Positions 7,256 to 15,186 of a stretch of DNA of 32,772 nt are shown in pieces. Numbering within the stretch: the first letter of the stretch is position 1; every line of letters starts with the position of its first letter. The notes under the pieces were generated by a model that did not search any database, was not told the origin of the DNA, and saw nothing but the letters and a program-made list of their open reading frames with translations. Origin of the DNA: Treponema sp. (GTDB lineage: Bacteria > Spirochaetota > Spirochaetia > Treponematales > Breznakiellaceae). The stretch covers positions 1 to 32,772 of the forward strand of contig JAITRH010000026.1 in NCBI GenBank assembly GCA_031288495.1. Direction: 5' to 3'. A program made the position numbers and the translations under genes.

Positions 7256-7943
7256 GGCTCGCGGGTTTTCTCCCCATAGCGAGAGCCGGCTAATCCTGCG
7301 GGACATGCGGAATGAAGCGGCAGCGTTCCGGAGTTCATAGTCCGGCCTCGGGCAAAAACCTCCGGTATTGATGCGGGCGAAGCCAGGTTTCAAAATCATG
7401 GGGCGGTTTCTCAGGATTATGGGTCGTTGATGGAAAAGAAAAAGTCCGCCTCTTACCCGAAATAACGCGCTTTTGGGGGGTTCCTTCGGGAAAATCCGCG
7501 TTCATTTGCGGACCCTCAGGATCGAGGGAAGATCGACGCAGGTCTCCGGTTAGGGCGGACTACAGGTCTGTGGAAACTCCAGGTCCGATGAAAGGGTACC
7601 CATAAAAAAGTGGTTTCATCTAACACTTGACAAGGTGAGGTGTCTCCTTTATAAGAATCAGAGGAATGGTTATGGGCTAGGGGGTAGGATAGCCCGGACC
7701 AGGGATCAAAGACCAGTTCTACGGTTAAAAAGTGTATTATACATCAGTGTCATGTCTCAAGACCCGGCAGGAAAAGGCGAGGCTCCCGTTTCTCGGGCCG
7801 TTTATTCAAACCCGAGGGTATACCCTTTAGTACGAGCTGATAGGATCATGCCGGGTGCAGGGCAGGGGGTTGTGAAAGTATCCAAGAGAAAAAGGGGTTT
7901 CTTCTCAGACTAGTTTCAGAGATAAGGAGGTCGCTAGTTTTCT
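7256..7943. other. 688-bp gap without a recognised gene
   Basis: Short frames here (for example 7635-7913) have no ribosome site or family resemblance. An imperfect hairpin follows the prephenate dehydrogenase stop (GGCTC ... GAGCC, 7257-7290) without a T-run. A second hairpin (GGGCTA/TAGCCC near 7675-7700) lies in the leader of the next gene train. I searched for RNase P, 4.5S, tmRNA and tRNA signatures and saw none. Confidence 0.5.
7627..7655 (+). promoter_or_regulatory. Candidate promoter of the beta-barrel/cyclase gene train
   Basis: TTGACA (7627-7632) with TATAAG (7650-7655) after 17 bases. It lies about 290 bases before the first gene, implying a long leader. Promoters nearer to 7944 cannot be excluded. 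Confidence 0.5.
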
Positions 7944-8459
7944 ATGCGCATCAGAAAAAGAATCCAATGGATAAGCCTGGGGCTGGTCTTGTGGCTGTTT
8001 TGTGTTGCGGCTCTTGTGGAGAGCGAGGCGCAGACTGCGCCGGGACCTCAGAAACAGGCGCATTTGGGCCTTGGGGTGGAGGGCAATATCAATATCAGGA
8101 ATAGGATGATCTTTGGCCATTCGATAGGTTACGATAAACAACTGTTCACCTCCTTTGGACTGGGCTTCATATTCACCATGAGCACGGATTTCGGTACCTT
8201 CACCAGCATGGAACCGGAAGTTTTTGGCCGCTGGTATTTTCTTGCTATGGGGATTCCGGGAGGTGGGCTTTTTCTTCAGGAAGATATGGGGATACGCCTT
8301 ACCTCGGATAACTTTGAGTTTACTCCAGCCTTTCTGGGGGGAGTATCCCTGGGTTTCCGCTATGCTTTCAAGTACCAGGATTACTATGTGGAACCCTATG
8401 TACGGGGAGGGTATCCCTTTGTGTTTGGCGTTGGCCTTCGGGGAGGGGTCCGTCTTTAA
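7944..8459 (+). CDS. Small predicted outer-membrane beta-barrel protein
   Basis: The 171-residue product has a basic start (MRIRKRIQW), a hydrophobic core (ISLGLVLWLFCVAALV) and likely cleavage after SEAQT/A. The mature part is rich in alternating Gly/aromatic strands (HLGLGVEGNINIR, FGLGFIFTMSTDF, VSLGFRYAF, YYVEPYVRGGYPFVFGVGLR), as in 8-stranded OmpA/OmpW-like barrels. It ends in VRL rather than an aromatic residue. GGAGG lies 12 bases before the ATG, somewhat far. It opens a gene train that continues through the cyclase genes. Specific function unknown. Confidence 0.7.
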   Translation: MRIRKRIQWISLGLVLWLFCVAALVESEAQTAPGPQKQAHLGLGVEGNINIRNRMIFGHSIGYDKQLFTSFGLGFIFTMSTDFGTFTSMEPEVFGRWYFLAMGIPGGGLFLQEDMGIRLTSDNFEFTPAFLGGVSLGFRYAFKYQDYYVEPYVRGGYPFVFGVGLRGGVRL

Positions 8460-8684
8460 AACAGGGGCGGCAACTCTGGGCGGGCATGTTACCCTTTCCC
8501 TCATATCGACGGCTGATGGAATGAGCGGGCATTGTGGCAGATTGCCTCTTGGAACCGGGGAGGGCTTGCATTTTAAGGAAGGTTTGATAAAAAATAAAGA
8601 ACATAGCAAATCGGCGCGCAATGACCGGCGGCGGTATGGGCTGCTCCTCGGTTCGGCGTTGCACTTGTGGTGAAGAGATGAAAG

Positions 8685-9911
8685 ATGAATACCAATAAGC
8701 TGTTTTTTTTCGGCCTATGGTTTCTGGGAAGCGCCTTGGGATGGGTGCTTCCTGGTCGGGCCGAGGGGCCTGAGCAAGAGCGGGCCCCCTTGAATAGTTC
8801 CCGGGGGATCTTCTTAGCCGGGCATCAAGTCCAGGAGGATCAGGAAGAGTCCCTGCTTCTGGAACGGGACTATTCGACCTATGCCCTAAGCGCCCTGGAA
8901 CAAGCCTTTGCCCAGTTTGCTATAAAAAACCATAAGACCATTGATGTTTCAAGCGGGCTTACCTTTGAAAGGATTGCCGCCTTGTGCCGGATGGAAGGAG
9001 CTCGGTGGGGAATCATTGCCATCACCTCCTTGAAGGATGATCAGTTTTTCTGGCATTTCGCCGTCTACGATGGGGAACAGCATTTTTTTCGAGGTTATGA
9101 TTTCTTTTCTGTCCAAGTACGGGCAGGGGTTTTTTCCATCCCCGTCATAGACCGTTCCGCCCAAAAGCTCGCTAAAAATTGGCATGATTCCCTGTCCAGC
9201 CGGGGTTTTGACGGAAGGTTAGCGGTTACCCAGGGGCAGCGGTTTATCGGGAAACAGGACGGGGTACGGGTCCTGTTTGGTTCTCAAGACCATTTTCTTG
9301 AGGGAGGCATCCTGATGGACGGGGTCCTTACTTCGACTTTTTATCCCTTTACTGAAGGGCTTCCCCTGTATGGGAAGGCGGTAAAGGATCGGTACTGGCC
9401 CGGGTCCTTTGTTTTACCCGAGGGTATTACCGATAGGATCGTGGCCCTTCCCCCGTTGCAGCGAAAGGTTCGGCATAGTATCGGGGTGGGCTATGAATTC
9501 CGGGGAGACCTCTTTGCCTGTCTTGATGTGGAATACCGGTTTCATATCCTCCCGGACCGGCTGTTTCTCAAGGCCGAGTGGGGTATCTGGAACGATACCA
9601 CCCGGTTATCCAAAGCAGTGCGGGCCCAGCACCAAGAGTACCGGGTGGGCACCGGGGTGTATATGCAGCCCGGCAGGGATGCGGTTTTCCGGCTCTATGC
9701 CGGGACCGGCCTATCCCTGGTTACCGCTTCCGGGGCAGTGCTCACCTTGGCGGATCCCTTATGGCTGGGAGGGGAATACCATTTCCCCCATTGGGCATTG
9801 AAACTGGAATTCCGTCTCTCGGAAATTCTGGGGTATCGGCGGGATATATATGAACCGGATACAAGCGGCTTTAACTCTTATGGCTTACTGGGGATACAGC
9901 TCAAATGGTAA
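8685..9911 (+). CDS. Predicted outer-membrane protein with C-terminal beta-barrel
   Basis: A 408-residue protein with a signal peptide (MNTNKLFFFGLWFLGSALGW, cleavage near PGRA/EG). Residues about 40-170 look like a soluble alpha/beta domain (YALSALEQAFAQFAIKNHKT; ARWGIIAITSLKDDQFFW). The second half has barrel-like strands (HSIGVGYEFRGDLFACLDVE, FLKAEWGIW, FRLYAGTGLSLV) and ends in GIQLKW, with the terminal aromatic residue expected of BAM substrates. The previous gene ends 225 bases upstream; the following gene overlaps by seven bases. I do not recognise the family. The domain plan (soluble domain then barrel) is shared with the next gene, suggesting a related pair. Confidence 0.75.
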   Translation: MNTNKLFFFGLWFLGSALGWVLPGRAEGPEQERAPLNSSRGIFLAGHQVQEDQEESLLLERDYSTYALSALEQAFAQFAIKNHKTIDVSSGLTFERIAALCRMEGARWGIIAITSLKDDQFFWHFAVYDGEQHFFRGYDFFSVQVRAGVFSIPVIDRSAQKLAKNWHDSLSSRGFDGRLAVTQGQRFIGKQDGVRVLFGSQDHFLEGGILMDGVLTSTFYPFTEGLPLYGKAVKDRYWPGSFVLPEGITDRIVALPPLQRKVRHSIGVGYEFRGDLFACLDVEYRFHILPDRLFLKAEWGIWNDTTRLSKAVRAQHQEYRVGTGVYMQPGRDAVFRLYAGTGLSLVTASGAVLTLADPLWLGGEYHFPHWALKLEFRLSEILGYRRDIYEPDTSGFNSYGLLGIQLKW

Positions 9912-11212
9912 GAGGATACGTGAAGGCGGTGTTCCCTCGGGGGTCCTGGGTGCTGCTGCTGGCCTTGCTTTCGCTGGCTTCCCTTGCTGCCGAGGAGGGA
10001 ATCCAGCCAGAGACCGTACCCAATGAGGTCAATGTGTTGTACCGTATCATCTTTGATGAAGATTTTTATTTTATTGCTCAAACCGCAGGCCCCTATCTCT
10101 GGGGAGACTCGGTGGGTCCTATCGGGGCTGAGGAAGCGTGGTATCTTTCCCTCGAGGCCGCCTTGAGCAACATGCCCCGGATTGCCCAAGCCCTTCGGCT
10201 CGATCCTCAGGTGGATCCTATTCGTTTAGGGGTGGAGCTAGGGGTCCCCCTGATCCTGGAAATCCAGGTCGGCGGTTCCATTGAAAATGCTGAGGTTTCC
10301 ATAGCCTACCGGATCAGGGAAACCTTTACCGAAGTGGGGGCAATCCGCGGCCAGTTTAGCCATACCATTCCCCAGCAGGAGGATCTCTTTGCCTATTTCT
10401 GGCTACCCATTGCCGGGGAACTGGATACCTTTGCCCTGAGGGTCTTAAAGCCCATGGTGGAAATTCGGGGCCGAAAGGGTACCGTGGTGTCCGGTTTTAC
10501 CCCATCCCCCCAGGAGATCCCTGAGTCCGGTTCTCTCTTCCTTGCAGTCCCCATGCCCGGTACCTTTAGCTGGAAAGCCCTCCATAAGCAGTATGTACCT
10601 TTAGAGGGGGTCCTGCTTGCGAGGCCGGAACAGCCGGTCTTGGAACTAAAGCAGCGGCGGTTTTATCCGTTCTCCCTGGACCTCGGATTGGTGCAGGGTC
10701 GTTCTCCAGAGCTCTGGTTTTCTTGGCAGCCGAACTACCATGGGTGGCGGCTGAGGCTTGGTTTACAGCAGCAGGTTCTCGGGTTCGGGTATTTTAGTTT
10801 TGCGGATTCCCCGGAAATCGATAGGCGTTCCCTGTGGCTCCCGGGGGTCGAGGGGGCATACCGGCTGCCTATACACGAGTCCGGACCCCAGTTGTTTGTT
10901 GCGGCAGCCTTGCTGGGGAGATGGTATGATACTTCAGGCGTCTTGGGTGTGCGCTTGGGAAGCGCCCTGTTGAGCCTGGGCTATGACTGGGAAATCCCCG
11001 GGGGATTCAGGTTATTCGCCGAGGTGGGCCTTGGGTTCTTCCTGGAGAAGGGCTTTGTCTCCGCGGATAGGGGCAATCTCTTGCAGCTTACCCTGGGGGA
11101 TGCGGGGTATCTTGAACTACCCCGGTTCAGGCTGGGCATACGGGTCCCCCTCGGGAAGTGGGAAATCAGGGATGACCGCGGTTCCTCACTAAGGTCCACA
11201 GGGAATGTTTAA
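9905..11212 (+). CDS. Predicted outer-membrane protein, barrel-type, second of a pair
   Basis: The 435-residue product has a signal peptide (hydrophobic WVLLLALLSLASLAAEEG, cleavage near AA/EE). An N-terminal soluble domain (about 35-210; YLSLEAALSNMPRIAQALRL, VPLILEIQVGGSIENAEVSI) is followed by many amphipathic strands (FSLDLGLVQG, WRLRLGLQQQVLGFGYFSF, LFAEVGLGFFLEKGF, FRLGIRVPLGKW). The last strand is followed by an extra 12 residues, so it lacks a terminal aromatic residue. The start overlaps the previous stop by seven bases (coupling); a GTG at 9920 is an alternative. Only a short gap separates it from the first cyclase gene, so envelope proteins and cyclases are probably co-transcribed. 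Function unknown. Confidence 0.72.
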   Translation: MVRGYVKAVFPRGSWVLLLALLSLASLAAEEGIQPETVPNEVNVLYRIIFDEDFYFIAQTAGPYLWGDSVGPIGAEEAWYLSLEAALSNMPRIAQALRLDPQVDPIRLGVELGVPLILEIQVGGSIENAEVSIAYRIRETFTEVGAIRGQFSHTIPQQEDLFAYFWLPIAGELDTFALRVLKPMVEIRGRKGTVVSGFTPSPQEIPESGSLFLAVPMPGTFSWKALHKQYVPLEGVLLARPEQPVLELKQRRFYPFSLDLGLVQGRSPELWFSWQPNYHGWRLRLGLQQQVLGFGYFSFADSPEIDRRSLWLPGVEGAYRLPIHESGPQLFVAAALLGRWYDTSGVLGVRLGSALLSLGYDWEIPGGFRLFAEVGLGFFLEKGFVSADRGNLLQLTLGDAGYLELPRFRLGIRVPLGKWEIRDDRGSSLRSTGNV

Positions 11213-11230
11213 TAAAGGATTGTGTACGGC

Positions 11231-13237
11231 ATGATGGGGAACCCGCATCGTTTACCCAAAAATCCCGATGCCTTTGCCGCCATCCCCCAGGTAGGGGTAC
11301 CGATAAGCCTCACCTTAATCGGCATCATCACCGGGATGACGGTCCTTTCCCTGGGGCTGCTCACTGCCGTAATGTCCTGGCTGGTTACCCAAGATATCCG
11401 CAGTACTGCGGAAAACAACAACCGTAGCATTAATCAAAGAAACACCGCCGGTGTAGAGGCCCTGTTGGGAACCCTGCGGGGAGATGTGCAGATGTTCCTC
11501 TATACCACTGAAAATCTTTTAGCCGAAGGAGTCTCCGATGCCGCCCCTTTGCGGCAGGCCGAATTACCCGGCGGCATAAGCCATGAAACCATACGCCGGA
11601 ACCTCGAAACCTCCTTCTTTCAGCAACGCCCGGATATTGCGGCTATCTTCCTTATCCCGAGAGAAGCGGAAAAGGATGCAGCCCATACCGGGTATACCGC
11701 CTTCATCAATCACAGGTTTTTGGCCCACCATGAACTGGAGCCTCCATCGATCCACCGCTTTATGGCAGCCCAGGACGGATCGGTGATCCGGGCCCGGTCA
11801 GGACAAGGGGTTCTGCAGGAGGGAGGGCCCCTTTTTTCGGTTCCCCTCTTGGGGATGTTCTTTCCCCTCACCGAGGAAGCCGGAACCAGGGTGGGGGCGG
11901 TCTTGTTCTCCGCGGAACATCTCACCGAGACCTTTGGTTCCGGTGCAAATACTACGTTTATGATAAACCATGAGGGGGCTATCCTGCTCCATACCGACCA
12001 CGCCCTCATGAAAGGGAGTGCAACCCTGCAAAACCATGCATTTATCCGGTATATCCTCCGCACGAGCCCTTACCGGACCCGGAATACCTATCCTCCCTAT
12101 GTGGATGAACAGGACGGGCCATGCTTTGCGGCGTTTCAGCCGGTGAGGATGGGAAGTAATTTCAGCAATGCCACGGTGATCACCGTCATCCCAGAAGAGG
12201 TGGTGTTTGAGGGTATCCGGCGGACCACCTGGCGGAATATCTACCTGTCTTTAGCGGTCCTGTTTCTCGCCATACTTTTCATTTATTGCTTTTCTAAGAC
12301 CATAAGCAGCCCCCTGCAGCAACTCTCCCACGCGGCCTTTAAGATAGAAGCAGGACAGTACGACCTCAAACTCAGGGTAAGAACCAGAGATGAAACCGGC
12401 GTCCTTACCGGCAGCTTTATCAGCATGGGACAGGCCTTAGAAAACTTTGAGCGCTTCACCAATAAGGCCATTGTCGCCATGGCCCGTAAAGGAAAGCTCA
12501 CCCTTGGAGGGACGACTAAAACAGGTACCGTCTGTTTTGCCTTTATTCGGGATTTTTCTAAAATGGCCGAACAGTTCGATGCCCATGAAACCGTGGCCTT
12601 CGTGAATGCGTATCTGAAACGCATGGTTCCCTGTATCAGCAAAACCCGGGGGGAAGTGGATAAGTTTTTAACCCAAGGAGGGGTGATAATCATGGCCCTG
12701 TGGGGTACCTTAGAGTCCGCAGGACCGGAACAGGATGCCCTCAACAGTATCAAGGCGGCTTTATTGATGCGGGCTTCCCTACGGGTGTTAAACCATAAAC
12801 GGCAGCACCAGGGAAAGCCCAGTATCAAGATGGGCTGCGGTATTAATACGGGAGAACTGGTTGCAGGCCAAATAGGCAGCAATGACCGCATGGAATACAC
12901 GGTGATAGGGGATACGGTTAACTTTGCCGCCCGGGTTGAAGGCCCGAATGATGCCTTTGATACGGATATTCTGATTACCGAAGATACCTGGAACCGGGTG
13001 GGAACCTACCTCATCACCGAAGAGATGCCTGGGTTTGCGGTAAAGGGCAAGGAAAAGCCCGTTCGGGTGTTTGCGGTGGTCAATATGAAACAGGGAGCAG
13101 AAGCGGCTCAGGAAAACCAGGCCCTGCTCTCCCTCATGGAAGACCTCCTGCCAGCGGATATGCTCCTTGCAAGACCTTGTGTCGGACCTGAAGGGCCGGC
13201 CACCTTAGGGGAAGTGAGGGAACGATGGATACCCTAA
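11231..13237 (+). CDS. Membrane class III cyclase homologue lacking both metal-binding Asp (C2-like)
   Basis: Architecture: a transmembrane helix near residues 25-50, a large extracytoplasmic sensor region (about 50-335, Cache-like by position), a second transmembrane helix (IYLSLAVLFLAILFIYCF), a HAMP linker, and a class III nucleotide cyclase domain (about 435-620). In the catalytic domain FSDIRGF is replaced by FAFIRDF, so the first metal Asp is Phe. The second motif DKFIGDA is replaced by DKFLTQGG, with about three extra residues and no Asp. The substrate Lys (DKF), Thr (EYTVIGD) and the transition-state Asn/Arg (VNFAAR) remain. It should be inactive alone but could supply the C2-type half-site to the next gene's product, which it overlaps by 13 bases. 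The ORF track starts at GTG 11222, but AAAGGA lies only two bases from it and 11 bases from ATG 11231, so I prefer 11231. Confidence 0.88.
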   Translation: MMGNPHRLPKNPDAFAAIPQVGVPISLTLIGIITGMTVLSLGLLTAVMSWLVTQDIRSTAENNNRSINQRNTAGVEALLGTLRGDVQMFLYTTENLLAEGVSDAAPLRQAELPGGISHETIRRNLETSFFQQRPDIAAIFLIPREAEKDAAHTGYTAFINHRFLAHHELEPPSIHRFMAAQDGSVIRARSGQGVLQEGGPLFSVPLLGMFFPLTEEAGTRVGAVLFSAEHLTETFGSGANTTFMINHEGAILLHTDHALMKGSATLQNHAFIRYILRTSPYRTRNTYPPYVDEQDGPCFAAFQPVRMGSNFSNATVITVIPEEVVFEGIRRTTWRNIYLSLAVLFLAILFIYCFSKTISSPLQQLSHAAFKIEAGQYDLKLRVRTRDETGVLTGSFISMGQALENFERFTNKAIVAMARKGKLTLGGTTKTGTVCFAFIRDFSKMAEQFDAHETVAFVNAYLKRMVPCISKTRGEVDKFLTQGGVIIMALWGTLESAGPEQDALNSIKAALLMRASLRVLNHKRQHQGKPSIKMGCGINTGELVAGQIGSNDRMEYTVIGDTVNFAARVEGPNDAFDTDILITEDTWNRVGTYLITEEMPGFAVKGKEKPVRVFAVVNMKQGAEAAQENQALLSLMEDLLPADMLLARPCVGPEGPATLGEVRERWIP

Positions 13238-15186
13238 ACCGGCCTGTCATGAAGGTGCGCTTTTCTCTGGGGGCAAAATTGGTCAGCATCATTTCGGTGC
13301 TTATGATTGTCTCTTTGGGGAGTATGACCGTCATTGCCACGATGATGATCAATAAAGATGTACAGATTACCGCAGAAGAGGCCAACTTCAGTATCAACAG
13401 GCGGACCGCCCTCTCTGCGGGCCGCCGGATTACGGGGGTGTATGATGATGCGCTGCTGCTCTTGAACACCTTGACTGCGTTGAACAGCATCCACATGCTG
13501 GAACAAAAAGGGCCGCTCGCAGTGGATTACTTCTACCAGCAGAACCAGGCTATTGGGGCAATTGGGGTCAGTAATACGATAAACCAAGGGGTCCACGGAA
13601 GCGAATTGTTCGTCAATAGATACTTTATGGTGGCAAACCGGCTTACCGCTTCCCGTATTGAAGCCTTTCTGCACACCCAAACCGAAGCCATTAGTTTAGC
13701 CCGGGAGGGTATGGTGTTCCTGCTCAACGTAAGCCCTTTTTTTGAGATGGAGCTTCTGGAACTGCTCTTTCCCTGGAAGAATGGAGATATAGACACCGCG
13801 GTCATGGTTTTTTTCTCCATAGACAGCCTCAAAACGCTCTTTTCCGATACGGTGAATCGCTCGTTCATCATAAACGGAGCCGGGGATCTGTTAATTGATC
13901 CGGAACCTGCATTGATCCGGGCCGGGGTAAACGTAAGAAACCACGCCTTTATCAAACAGATCCTTGAAGGGACCGCCCGGAATCTACAAACCGCCTACCG
14001 GGATGCAGAGGGAAAGAGAAACTTTGTGGCCTATGAACGGCTCTCCTTAGGCAGCGCCGTTGTGGTGACGGTGATTCCGGCAAAAACTGTGTTTCAGGGG
14101 ATCCTGGCTACCACCGGGCGCAACATATGCGTGTCTCTGGGCGTGCTCCTCGGGTCAATCTTCTGCATCCTGCTGTTTGCCCGGAGACATCTGAGGAAAC
14201 CCCTTAAAGCCTTGACTCGGGCCGCAGGGATGATTGAGGAGGGAACCTACCGGATAGAACAGACCATCACCTTTGCCGCAAGAAAGGACGAGATTGGAAT
14301 TTTAGGCGCCAGTTTTATCAGTATGAGCCGCGGCCTTATCAGCTTTGAACAATTCACCAACAAAAAACTGACGAACTTGGCCCGAAGCGGTAAACTGGTG
14401 ATTGGCGGAACCGACCGAAAAGCCACCCTGTTTTTTTCAGATATCCGGGGTTTCACCGCCCTGTCGGAAAAGCTCCAAGCCCACGAAATCGTCGAATTCC
14501 TGAACGATTATATGGAACGGATGGTAGCCTGTGTGCGGGCAAGCGGCGGGATGGTGGATAAATTTATCGGAGATGCGGTGATGGCCCATTGGGGGGCCTT
14601 GGAATCTTCGGGAAGCCCCCAACAGGATGCCTTGCATTGCGTCAAATCAGCCTTGATGATGCGAGCCTCCCTTATGGCCTTTAATCAGGGGCGGGGCGGG
14701 GACAAGAAACCCCTCATCAAGATAGGGTGCGGTATCAACTCCGGTAACCTTGTGGCAGGACAAATCGGCTCCGATGAACGGCTTGAATACACGGTCATCG
14801 GGGACGCGGTGAGTTTTGCCGATAGAACCGAAACCTTTAATAAACCTTTTGGTACGGAGATATTGATAAGTGAAAACACCTGGAAACTCTGCGGGGAACA
14901 CCTGATTACCGAAGAGATGCCCCAGGTTACCGAAAAGGGTAAAAAGGTGCGGATGTTTGCGGTGGTCAACCTGGCGGACCTTGATGAAACGGAGGATCTG
15001 TTACGCTGTTTGGATGCCATGCCGAGAAACATCCCGAAAATAAGCCGGCGATGTGTAGGACCCGAAGGGCCGCAGACCTTAGCAGAAGTCCGCAGCCTCC
15101 TGGGGATAGCCCCTCCTGATTTAAGCAAGGTGAATACGGATGAAGAAGAAAAGAAGTATACCCTTAATGCAGAAGCCACGACATGA
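13225..15186 (+). CDS. Membrane class III adenylate/guanylate cyclase with metal-binding Asp intact (C1-like)
   Basis: A 653-residue protein with the same plan as its neighbour: transmembrane helix (about 17-40), extracytoplasmic sensor region (about 40-300), transmembrane helix (ICVSLGVLLGSIFCILLF), HAMP, then the cyclase domain (about 395-600). Metal-binding Asp406 (FFSDIRGF) and Asp450 (DKFIGDA) are present, 44 residues apart as in characterised enzymes. Lys446 and the Thr of EYTVIGD give a K/T substrate pair, found in some bacterial adenylate cyclases. The catalytic Asn is Ser530 (VSFADR), while Arg534 is kept. The start overlaps the upstream gene by 13 bases with GAGGGAA before ATG. It likely makes cAMP from ATP, possibly only with the upstream partner; weak homodimer activity is also possible. 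Confidence 0.9.
   Translation: MDTLNRPVMKVRFSLGAKLVSIISVLMIVSLGSMTVIATMMINKDVQITAEEANFSINRRTALSAGRRITGVYDDALLLLNTLTALNSIHMLEQKGPLAVDYFYQQNQAIGAIGVSNTINQGVHGSELFVNRYFMVANRLTASRIEAFLHTQTEAISLAREGMVFLLNVSPFFEMELLELLFPWKNGDIDTAVMVFFSIDSLKTLFSDTVNRSFIINGAGDLLIDPEPALIRAGVNVRNHAFIKQILEGTARNLQTAYRDAEGKRNFVAYERLSLGSAVVVTVIPAKTVFQGILATTGRNICVSLGVLLGSIFCILLFARRHLRKPLKALTRAAGMIEEGTYRIEQTITFAARKDEIGILGASFISMSRGLISFEQFTNKKLTNLARSGKLVIGGTDRKATLFFSDIRGFTALSEKLQAHEIVEFLNDYMERMVACVRASGGMVDKFIGDAVMAHWGALESSGSPQQDALHCVKSALMMRASLMAFNQGRGGDKKPLIKIGCGINSGNLVAGQIGSDERLEYTVIGDAVSFADRTETFNKPFGTEILISENTWKLCGEHLITEEMPQVTEKGKKVRMFAVVNLADLDETEDLLRCLDAMPRNIPKISRRCVGPEGPQTLAEVRSLLGIAPPDLSKVNTDEEEKKYTLNAEATT

Noticed and set aside
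7635-7913. 92-residue ORF before the first barrel gene
   Set aside because: No ribosome site and no recognisable protein pattern; most likely leader DNA.
8224-8673. 149-residue plus ORF overlapping the first barrel gene
   Set aside because: Out-of-frame shadow for half its length, no ribosome site, no domain resemblance.
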